Assembly (NCBI GenBank): GCA_015478945.1
Contig: JABUQX010099090.1
Location: 1 to 11,580, forward strand
DNA: 11,580 bases
Direction of reading: 5' to 3'
DNA from: Trachelipus rathkii
Lineage: Eukaryota; Arthropoda; Malacostraca; Isopoda; Trachelipodidae
The position numbers and the translations under genes were made by a program. The notes under the pieces were generated by a model. The model saw only the letters and a program-made list of their open reading frames with translations. It searched no databases and had not been told where the DNA came from. Position 1 is the first letter of the stretch. Every line of letters begins with the position of its first letter. This document shows positions 1-7,110 of this stretch, one piece after another.

Positions 1-11
1 ATGATGATGAG

Positions 12-140
12 GTGGGCATCGTTACTCAAAAAAGTAGTTTCGTTAGTTATTCGTTACTACGGAAGTAGTTCCGTTATCGTTATTTCGTTTTTTTGAAAGG
101 AAAAGTAAACGAAGCCGTTACTGCCGTTACTCGTTACTTT
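12..140 (+). repeat. Left terminal inverted repeat with GTTACT-rich subterminal sequence
   Basis: It begins with GTGGGCATCGTTACTC. Variants of CGTTACT, CGTTAGT and CCGTTA recur about every 10-20 bp to position 140 (for example CGTTACTACGG near 52, and CCGTTACTGCCGTTACTCG near 115-133). The same words occur in reverse complement at 4154-4245. Clusters of short subterminal repeats like this commonly serve as transposase binding sites; that function is inferred. Confidence 0.6.
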
Positions 141-146
141 TAGCTT

Positions 147-845
147 TTGACAATATGACATAAATTACGGTATCTTAGGCAATTTTATGTGGTTTTGTGT
201 ATATTAAATTTTCACATTATCATTATTATTAAAAAAACATATCCTCATGTAGACCTTAGCGCACTCAATACTTAGTCCTTACATCACCAACGAATTTAAT
301 TGACCAGCGACCTTCTGCCATTCACAACTTTCCTATACACTCTGCATTATCCGTTCCCTTTTTCATCTAACATATATACTAATATTTAACCAGACACTTG
401 TTCCAGATGCTCATTCATCTAAGAAACTTCACAACGAGGACTGTCCTCACTATATAATAATTACTCTTAATCTACGTTATTTCGAACATGCATCCATTTT
501 AACCACTGCAAATATATCTACCATCCTCTCAACTCTTTCAGATTCGCCACACAAAACAAAATCATCCGCACATAACACTGGCCAACAAAGATTTTGCGCA
601 AAACATTTGAAGTGATTTTATAGTAACTTGTTGCCGCTGATTTCCCGAATATGAACGCTCTCGTTTTCCTAGAAGTTGGCTCTAGTTTTTGAGATAACGG
701 GAGGTCACAAAAATACATTAATAACAATTTATGTTGGGTTGTAACGTAATTCACAAAAAAAAAAACAGCGAAAGATATATATCAAATTGTTATGAGTAAG
801 TACATAAAATGCTAATAGGGATCAAACATTCAATTCAGTAATGTA
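147..845. other. No gene seen; AT-rich interior of the putative element
   Basis: No convincing coding sequence. Positions 241-560 are poor in G on the plus strand and rich in C. A 78-codon open frame on the minus strand (518-754) has no motif I recognise and lies downstream of the degraded gene. Stops are frequent in the other frames. I treat it as non-coding interior or 3' flank of the minus-strand relic. Confidence 0.6.
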
Positions 846-849
846 AATC

Positions 850-2485
850 ACAATTAATGCATTACAAATCGCTGTCTATCAATGATTGTCTTCTGTGTGC
901 AGAATGTGGACAATAGTCTGCCAGCTTCAAACATAGTCTGCCATCATGTGTGTATCCATCTTCCCTTGGTATCTTTCTTCATCACTTGATATCTTGACTG
1001 GAACCTCCCTGTGTTCCTACTATAAAGCATGCTAGATTAGGTGCGAGGATAAGAACAGGTATCTAAGAGTGCTAGTATGGAAGTGAACTTTTAGTGCTGC
1101 GTATAAAGTGACATTCTTATCGAATGTGGGTTTTTGATAAGTCTGAAGGCTGGGTTTCTGTAAATGAGTTCTTACATAGTTGGAGATTTAATGTTGCTTA
1201 AAAGTTCTGAACAACAAGACAAACTTTCCAGGAGATTGCTTCAATATCAGTCATAGGATTTAGAGAATGTATCCTTGATGATTTGGCGAATTTGAGGGCG
1301 GCTAAAGATTCAAGCTTTGAGTTTTCCATACTCACCCTGGAAAAAATCTGCAAATATAATTTGAAACATTCACCATCTTAGGTCACTAACAAATTGCTTT
1401 CATAGTCTCTAGTTTGATGTGGAGTGGTGGGAAAATATATTTTCCCCTGTCAACCAGTGGTTTCGTTAATGATATTTGATGCCCTACAGTCATATTTTCC
1501 CTAGCAGGCATACACAACTTTTTCGCAGTGGTCTTCTTTAGTGCCTACTATCCACAAGCATATAACAAAAGGTACTTAGTATATCGCGCTTTGCTGTGCA
1601 AGTAAGATGTTGGACCATCTTCAATACGCAATAGACCACATGGTGTCATTAGTATCTAAGTTCTGCAAGATAATTCTTATATTTTTATATTATCTTTCAG
1701 TTTTGTTGAGTGACCAATTGGAAATCGGCTGGATAAATAATTGCGATGTACAATAAAACATACTTTAAGTTTCTCGTTGAACTATGCCATAAGCAATGGC
1801 CCAATGCATTCTGGTCGGTATTTGATGAGGTAACCATTTGGAGTAGGAGTCGCAGGATGTTCTGACAGTATGTAGGTTTTCTTCAATGAAATAGTGGAAG
1901 AAGTACTAACTCTCTTGTCGAAAAAGTTATTTTACATTCGGCGTTGTTGAGACAGTTCTTTTCATTAGTCTAGATGCTAAAAGCTGTCAGAATCTTGCTT
2001 GGAGAGATTAAACTCTCGTACTAATGATGATCTTTCCTGGGAGAGATGTGGGCATTAATGTGGATATCTTCTTCATAGACAATGCTAGGTATGGGAGTGT
2101 AGTGAACACTGATGGGATGGGGTCGTCGGAGTGTGGTACAGTCGCCTTGCTTGATTCCAAATCCCGATACTCAAATTTACGTTTCTGTGTAAAGCAAAAT
2201 GAATTTTTCCATTAACAGAAACAAAAAATAACAGTGCATGTGGTGAATTCTTTGGCTCCAGCATACCATAAGCACCCAATTTTAAACTCTTTTTCTTCGT
2301 AGCCATTTTTCCACTGGCGTAGATTTTCGACACACGTTTTACAGACCATACGGGGAGCCCAAGACTTATTTGTGCTCCGAGTTTCATTCCATAAGTATTA
2401 CAGATATGCTTGCTTCCAAGTTAGTAATATTTGCTCTTTGGTTATCCTGGAATATCTAAAGATGATAGCAGAATACATATTGGGG
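850..2485 (-). pseudogene. Decayed transposon-associated protein gene of an arthropod-expanded family
   Basis: No frame is open throughout, but family-like peptides appear in the right order on the minus strand, moving between frames. N-terminal side: PQYVFCYH near 2485-2459. Then KSWAPRMVCKTCVENLRQW ending in KNG (2367-2302), and in a second frame YGMLEPKN (about 2270-2240). Next YRDLESS and VPHSDDPIPSVF (2169-2100), FNLSKQDSDS (2012-1983), SSTRNLKYVLLY (1783-1748), FPIGHSTKLKDNIK (1724-1683), PLVDRGKYIFPPLHIKL (1460-1410), YICRFFPG (1361-1338), MTDIEAISWKVCLVVQNF (1254-1201) and EERYQGKMDTHMMADYV (980-930). I know this architecture (an N-terminal Cys-rich part with a CKTCVE-type motif, a tyrosine/aspartate DLES step, then a long conserved C-terminal part) from multicopy 'uncharacterized' arthropod proteins of roughly 400-600 residues. 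The span here, about 1.6 kb without visible introns, matches that size. Its biochemical role is not known to me. At least eight frame changes and several in-frame stops separate the pieces, so it is inactive unless some breaks are sequencing errors. It sits inside the 12-4245 element and may be its own gene or cargo. Confidence 0.8.
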
Positions 2486-2815
2486 TTTATTCAAACAAGG
2501 CTCTTCGTGAAGATAAAAGAGTGGTTCTGGAATAGAAAAACAGTGTGTACAATAAGGTAAGCCCCTTAAAAAAGAAATAAAACGATATTACTTGTAAAAT
2601 ATGCATTAAAAAGATATTTGTATAAGAATAAATCTGGAACTGTATTCTCAAGAACTAGAGCCAATCTTTGGAAACTAAATGTCATTTCTGAAATCAAGCA
2701 CACCCGATATACTATAAATTCGATAAAAATCCTTGGCAGCAAAAAAAAAATTTTTTAATTTTGTTGGCCAGTGTAATAGGTAGGGCACCTCCATTCTTCA
2801 TTCTCCATCATTCTA
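2486..2815. other. Upstream flank of the relic; no gene, one short A/T foldback
   Basis: This lies 5' of the minus-strand relic. I cannot find a promoter with confidence, or a clear start codon for the relic. A short imperfect palindrome sits at about 2733-2770 (GGCAGCAAAA ... TTTTGTTGGCC around an A-run and a T-run). Nothing else is supported. Confidence 0.5.
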
Positions 2816-2821
2816 ACCAGA

Positions 2822-2910
2822 TTGTGGAGTAGGAGTAGGAGTCGCGGAGCGAGGAGTCTGTAATTTTGAAGAGAGTGGAGTGGAGTCGGTAATTTGAAGA
2901 GGGTGAAGTT
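2822..2910 (+). repeat. GGAGT-rich repeat remnant, possible end of a second DNA transposon
   Basis: Repeated GGAGT/GAGTCG words: GTGGAGTAGGAGTAGGAGTC near 2824-2843, then GCGGAGCGAGGAGTC, GTGGAGTGGAGTCGG and CAGAGTCGG further right, spaced by AATTTGAA. Ends reading GTGGAGTCGGAGTCGG are found on a common class of non-autonomous hAT-like repeats in many animals, and this looks like a mutated copy. A partner end is not clear. CGCTCCAACTCCTCGG at about 3523-3538 and CGACTCCG near 3598 are in the opposite orientation and could be its remains. The boundaries are uncertain. Confidence 0.35.
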
Positions 2911-2944
2911 TCAGAGTCGGTCGGAAATTTGAAAACGACTCACA

Positions 2945-3780
2945 ACGCCTTGATTCTGATCATCCCACTGCCTCCCATCTCTAATTCTTTCATACTCCAT
3001 CCATTATACAAATTTGAATACCAGAGAATAGCACATCTGCTACTCCGCTATTATATTAAAACAATCACTTCAACTCCATATATTCTTACACCCGCTTCAC
3101 TATCGTCATATATACTTTTGAATTCATTCAGAAGTTTACCACCGACAACCACCATATTATATCAATAACACTGCAATAGAGAATTACGCCCGTATTAATC
3201 TTTTCATGACCGTTTTCGAAATCAAAAACCTAAATAACATTTAATTCTTTCAATCCTCCTCAGTTTTTTTTTCATTGATTTTCATGTAAAGATTTTAGAT
3301 CACATACTTTTACGACTAGATAATCAAAGCACCTTGTGTTTTATAATCAGACGTTAACTACATTCAAAGTCACTAGAGCCGCATTCTTGAGTCGAGAGCA
3401 AAAAATATATAGGTATTTTCTCATTCTCCCTACAAAACTTAATAAACTAATTTCCCTAATAATTCTACAGTTACCACTTATCTCATTTCCCTAATATAAG
3501 GGTAGCTGATTATGCTAAACTCGCTCCAACTCCTCGGAAACTATGCTTCCATAAACTTTTGTTACAACGAATACCCAAATCCATATCAAACATCATCGAC
3601 TCCGTTCTTGATCTTTTGCAAGGTATTTCATCTTAGCTGCAAATATTAAGAACATTTTTTCAACTTTCTCGCTCTACATATTACCTCCTCATTACTAATG
3701 ACCTCAGGACACAAAATCCCTATTACTTGCAGCCAATCAAACCCACAACAATTCACACATCACCTTTCTTCATATACTAA
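2945..3780. other. C-skewed non-coding stretch
   Basis: The plus strand is strongly C over G (for example, about 20 C to 3 G in 2941-3000 and a similar ratio in 3661-3720). An open frame of 79 codons at 2929-3168 has low-complexity composition (Leu, Ile, Pro, Thr, Ser, Tyr) that follows from the C/T-rich strand and shows no motif. I see no gene, RNA or recognisable repeat here. Confidence 0.55.
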
Positions 3781-3900
3781 ATGGCCAATGTATACTGCGA
3801 TATTTCGAAGTGTTCCCCCAACTCCTAGTCGCATTCAATGCGATAGTTACGAAAGCACCATCTAAATTCATTAATCTATGGCAGATTTCACTGTATTCCC

Positions 3901-4036
3901 TTATATATATATATAGGTATATAAATATATATATATATATATATATACTATTTATACTATATATAATATTATATATATAGCTATAATAATATATATATAT
4001 ATATAATATAATATGTGATATATATATATAATATAA
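3901..4036. repeat. (AT)n dinucleotide tract
   Basis: Imperfect TATATA run of about 136 bp broken by small interruptions (AGG, CTATT, GCTA, GTG). It is self-complementary along its length, so it could form cruciforms. The Tyr/Ile-rich minus-strand frame across it is an artefact of the repeat. Confidence 0.9.
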
Positions 4037-4153
4037 AATGATTTTTTCAGCTTGGTACTGGGTGGTCAATTGCTATCAACATTCAAAGAAGTCGAACAAA
4101 ATGTAGATAACTAAAAAGTAAAGATAAAAAAAAAAGTAAAATACGAATTAAAA

Positions 4154-4245
4154 GCGTTACATGAAAGAAGAAGTAACGAGTCGTTACTCGTTACTGAAAA
4201 ACTAGTTCGTTAGTAAACGGAGTAACGGAGTAAACGGATGCCCAC
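4154..4245 (-). repeat. Right terminal inverted repeat with GTAACG-rich subterminal sequence
   Basis: Read on the minus strand it begins GTGGGCATCCGTTTACTCCG and continues with repeated CGTTACT and GTAACG words (GAGTAACGACTCGTTACTTC near 4170-4195), mirroring 12-140. The tip abuts CTCGTG and then a long AT tract, so insertion into TA-rich DNA is plausible. Confidence 0.6.
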
Positions 4246-4250
4246 TCGTG

Positions 4251-4296
4251 TATATATATATATACTAGTATGTATAGTATATAAGTATATAGTATA

Positions 4297-4334
<38 letters not shown>

Positions 4335-4404
4335 ATATTTATATAATATATATATAATAATATATATATATATAATATATACTTATATATATATATAAAT
4401 ATAA
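4251..4404. repeat. (AT)n dinucleotide tract next to the element's right end
   Basis: About 150 bp of TATATA with sporadic interruptions (CTAGTATG, AGTATAG, AATAATA). It starts directly after CTCGTG outside the right inverted repeat. Confidence 0.9.
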
Positions 4405-4675
4405 ATTAACAAATTAAACAAGAAGATCAAAATAACGCCTGTCATTTAGTGATATAATAAACTGATAATAATTGGGTGTGGCCTAATAAATGTACGTACT
4501 GAAATCTGTACTTACTGAAATCTGCTATTAAAATAATATACTCTTGTACTTATATGTATCTAATTTTTGAATGATAACGATATATTAGATACCCTTAAGC
4601 ATAAAAGTTAACTAAAGATTAAATTTTGGCAATCATTTCGTAACACGTGCTTTTTATAAAGATTTGTTTGGTAAA
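4405..4675. other. AT-rich spacer with a short tandem duplication
   Basis: No gene. The word ACTGAAATCTG occurs twice, at 4498 and 4514, giving a 16-bp direct repeat. The rest is unremarkable AT-rich DNA. Confidence 0.55.
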
Positions 4676-4679
4676 CAAA

Positions 4680-4925
4680 ATGAATTCTCCGCGCCCGCCG
4701 TTTAATAATTTCCCAAATTGCGAGATGTACACGGGCGCTGACTGTGAAGTTTTACTATGAGTAGAAGTGGCGCAACGGGCTCTGAAACGAGCATGTGCGC
4801 TGCAGTGGCCCGTCGGGCTGCAGATCGGGCTTCTGAACGAGCTTAGTATAGATATCAAGTCCAAACATGTTGTGGAGAGTATCCACGGCTTCTTGTGAGG
4901 ATACGTCTCTTTCAAATTGATAAGG
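4680..4925 (-). pseudogene. GC-rich block, possible broken protein-coding exon
   Basis: The GC content of about 4685-4880 is clearly higher than around it. On the minus strand two overlapping frames look protein-like. One reads FERDVSSQEAVDTLHNMFG (about 4918-4862) and continues to a stop near 4755. The other contains ARFRARCATSTHSKTSQSAP followed by VYISQFG and a GGRGEF stretch (about 4792-4680). The second part faintly resembles the carboxylesterase/cholinesterase-fold region where a helix is followed by 'PVY-x-Y-x-F' and an RGE-like step. That resemblance is weak and unverified. If real, a frameshift lies near 4790-4830 and it is a fragment of a much longer protein. It could equally be a GC-rich repeat that happens to stay open for 104 codons. 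Confidence 0.25.
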
Positions 4926-4936
4926 CAATCCACGAC

Positions 4937-4957
4937 CTTTACTTTACTTTACTTTAC
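4937..4957. repeat. (CTTTA)4 microsatellite
   Basis: Four perfect CTTTA units plus one extra C. They lie directly between the GC-rich block and the isolated satellite-like unit. Confidence 0.95.
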
Positions 4958-5113
4958 AAGAGTTTGAAGCCCTATACCCCAAGTTACAACTAAGTAACAA
5001 TATTAATGGTATATCTAAATTGGCATTCAAGCATTTCATTATTTTGACCCTTATTACAGGACTTACTACGGTAATACAAAAAAGTGGAATTATCCAAACA
5101 TGTTTGCCCTCTT
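4955..5113 (+). repeat. Isolated, diverged copy of the roughly 190-bp satellite monomer
   Basis: In order it shows TTACAAGAGTTTGAAGCCC (array: TTACAACCAGAGACTGTTGCCC), AATGGTATATCTAAATTGGC (array: CTGGTATATCCAAATCGGC), TTTCATTATTTTGACC (array: TTTCCATTATTTTGACC), TACGG followed by an A-run, and AAACATGTTTGCCCTCTT (array: AGACATGTTGGCCCTTTT). The order, spacing and orientation match the array that starts near 7111, about 2 kb to the right. Sequence identity is much lower than between most array copies. Confidence 0.65.
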
Positions 5114-5135
5114 CAGTGGGACACGTTCTTTCAAA

Positions 5136-5521
5136 TTTTGGTATTAGTACCTAGTGCAGAGGGGTGTTACCCCCGATTTTTATAAAAATCACAGGATATA
5201 CTCTAAAAAAATAATTTTTAACTTTTGAGAGGCTCTAACTTTTTTTCCTAAAGACTTAAATCATTTTTTTTAGGCTTCATTATTTTTTTAGAGTAGCTAG
5301 CTATATCCTATGATTTTTAATTTTTTTTTTTTTTTTTTTTTTTTATAAGAAAATTCTATCAGAGTTTTAATAACTTTGAGAGGCTGTAATTTTTTCTTAA
5401 AGAGACCGCTATGTTTGTTTGTTTTTTTTATTCATTATTATTTTTCTAGATGTATTATCTCTGCAATTTTTATAAAAGTCCAGGTTGTGTGAACCCTCTG
5501 TGCTACTTCCTATTACCAAAA
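5136..5521. repeat. Foldback (imperfect inverted repeat) of about 390 bp
   Basis: The left arm (5136-5200) reads TTTTGGTATTAG, GTGCAGAGGG, then GATTTTTATAAAAATCACAGG. The right arm (5464-5521) in reverse complement reads TTTTGGTAATAG, GCACAGAGGG, then GACTTTTATAAAAATTGCAG, in the same order and spacing. A second, inner pairing joins AAAATCACAGGATATACTC (5184-5202) to its complement in 5290-5317, with AGCTAGCT inserted. A direct repeat, AGAGGCTCTAACTTTTTTTC (near 5228-5247) against AGAGGCTGTAATTTTTTC (near 5380-5397), lies inside. It looks like a small non-autonomous foldback or MITE-like element. No target duplication was identified. Confidence 0.6.
5321..5344 (+). repeat. Poly(T) run of 24
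   Basis: An uninterrupted T run inside the foldback, immediately 3' of its inner right arm. It could be the reverse-strand poly(A) tail of an inserted retroposon, but no body of such an element is recognisable to its left. Confidence 0.9.
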
Positions 5522-5535
5522 CTTTTAAACAGTAT

Positions 5536-5745
5536 TACAGAAAATTTCACTTCAGATCCAATCAAGGTTAGGGTCCCATTTCAGGCCCCTCAGTTCATGG
5601 TTAGTTAGTATTCTGGATGTCTCAAAATTTAGATAGTGTTATTCAAAATACACATTCGCGACACATTTCCGAAAAAAAAATACGCCAACAAGGCAAAATA
5701 CGCCACGTTGATTCATCATTTTATACCAAGGACAGATATCTTCAG
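5536..5745. other. Spacer of mixed composition, no gene
   Basis: Between the foldback and the TAAA tract. It contains two nearby copies of AATACGCCA (5677-5706 region) flanking ACAAGGCAAA. I recognise no gene or named repeat. Confidence 0.5.
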
Positions 5746-6978
5746 GCACAAATAAAGAAAATAAATAAATAATTAAATATATAAATAACGATTAAATATA
5801 TAAGATGCTAAATAAATAAATTATATTAAATAAATAAATTAAATAAATATTAAACAAAATAAATTAACTTAAATGAAAATAATAAATAATAAATAGCTGA
5901 AGTAGAGATAACATATAAATAAAATATTAAAATAAATATAAAAGAAATTAATAAAAAAATAATATAAAACTAAATAAATAAAAATAATATAAAAAATAAT
6001 TAAGAAATAAAAATAATTAAATAAAAATTTAAAATACTTTTATAAAAAAGAAAATAAAGGTAAATAGCATTCAAATTAATTAAAATAATTTAAGTAAATA
6101 ATAAAATAAATAAAATGAAATAAAATAAAAAAATAATAAATGAATAATAAATAATAAATACAAAATAAATAATAATAAAAGAAATAAATAAATAATTAAA
6201 TAATAAAAAATAAATTATGAAAAAAAAAAATTAAATAAAATAATAATAAAAATATAAATAAATAAATAATAAAATAAATAAATAAATAAATAAATAAGGA
6301 AAAATAATTAATTAAAAATATAAAAGTAATAAAATCTTTTAGATTAATAATTAATAATAAATAATAAATTAATAATAAAAAATAAATAAAGTAATAAGTA
6401 AATACAATAAATAATAAATAAACTAAATTAGCAAAAAAGTAAATTAAAAAATATATAAATAAAAAATAATAATAATAACATCAATAATAAAATAATAAAT
6501 AACAAAATATAATAAAATTAAATTAATAAATTAACATAATTAATAAAAATAGAAAAATATAAATAAATAAATAATTCAAATAAAAATAAATTAATAAATA
6601 AAAATAAAAAAAATAAACAAATAAATAAAAAAATAATAAAATAATTATTAACTATTATTTAGTAGTTAAAACTAATTAGTATATAAAGAACTACAAATGA
6701 ATAAATAAATAATATACAATAAATAAAATAATAAAACTAAAAAGTAAATAATAAAATAATGAAATAAATAATAAAAAAAAAAATAGATAATAAAATTAAA
6801 AAAAATGATTAATAACATAAATAATACAATAGTAATAAAAATAACAATAAATCTCGCATAAAGAATTAAATAAAATATAATTAAACAGTAAAATAAAAAT
6901 AAATAAAGGAAAGAAAGTATTTCAAGTAAATACCATAAACAAATTACCAGATAGAAAAATAAATAAATTAATACATCC
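5746..6978. repeat. 1.2-kb degenerate TAAA-rich low-complexity tract
   Basis: Almost pure A/T made of AAAT/TAAA/AATA units, with A far exceeding T on the plus strand and very few G or C. Short perfect (AAAT)n runs occur, for example near 6277-6297. The strand asymmetry separates it from the self-complementary AT tracts. It consists of simple repeats with heavy interruption rather than one clean microsatellite. Stops in every frame exclude coding. Confidence 0.92.
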
Positions 6979-7033
6979 TATATTATATATATATATATAT
7001 ATTTATATCTCTCTTATATACAATATAATATAT

Positions 7034-7066
<33 letters not shown>

Positions 7067-7071
7067 TATAT
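6979..7071. repeat. (AT)n tract bordering the satellite array
   Basis: TATATA runs broken by TTTATATCTCTCTTATATAC. It forms the junction between the TAAA tract and the satellite, with about 40 bp of unassigned sequence before the first recognisable monomer. Confidence 0.88.
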
Positions 7072-7110
7072 GACAAAAAAATGGAAAAAATTATCGACGT
7101 TACACAGGCA

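Larger units (their letters stand above)
12..4245. mobile_element. Probable old DNA transposon with hAT-like inverted ends
   Basis: The two limits are inverted copies of GTGGGCATC: positions 12-20 on the plus strand, and 4237-4245, where the plus strand reads GATGCCCAC. Inside each end the sequence is full of GTTACT / CGTTACT words on the left and their complements (AGTAACG, GAGTAACGG) on the right, so the similarity extends about 90-130 bp inward. A GTGGGCA core near the tip and repeated subterminal words are typical of hAT-superfamily elements; assignment to hAT is inference. The only protein relic inside is the minus-strand gene at 850-2485. No 8-bp target duplication can be shown: the right flank is an AT repeat and the left flank is cut by the window start after 11 bases. 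The element could also be two unrelated insertions of the same repeat in opposite orientation. Confidence 0.5.

Noticed and set aside
518..754. 78-codon minus-strand open frame downstream of the relic
   Set aside because: It has no recognisable motif, lies in AT-rich sequence, and could not be linked to the family peptides that end near 850.
1838..1853. GGAGTAGGAGTCGC word shared with the 2822-2910 repeat
   Set aside because: It lies within the collinear gene relic and is a short match, most likely coincidence.
2024..2215. 63-codon plus-strand open frame
   Set aside because: It is antisense to the better-supported minus-strand gene relic and has no motif of its own.
3770..4069. 99-codon minus-strand frame rich in Tyr and Ile
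   Set aside because: It is produced by reading through the AT dinucleotide tract at 3901-4036.
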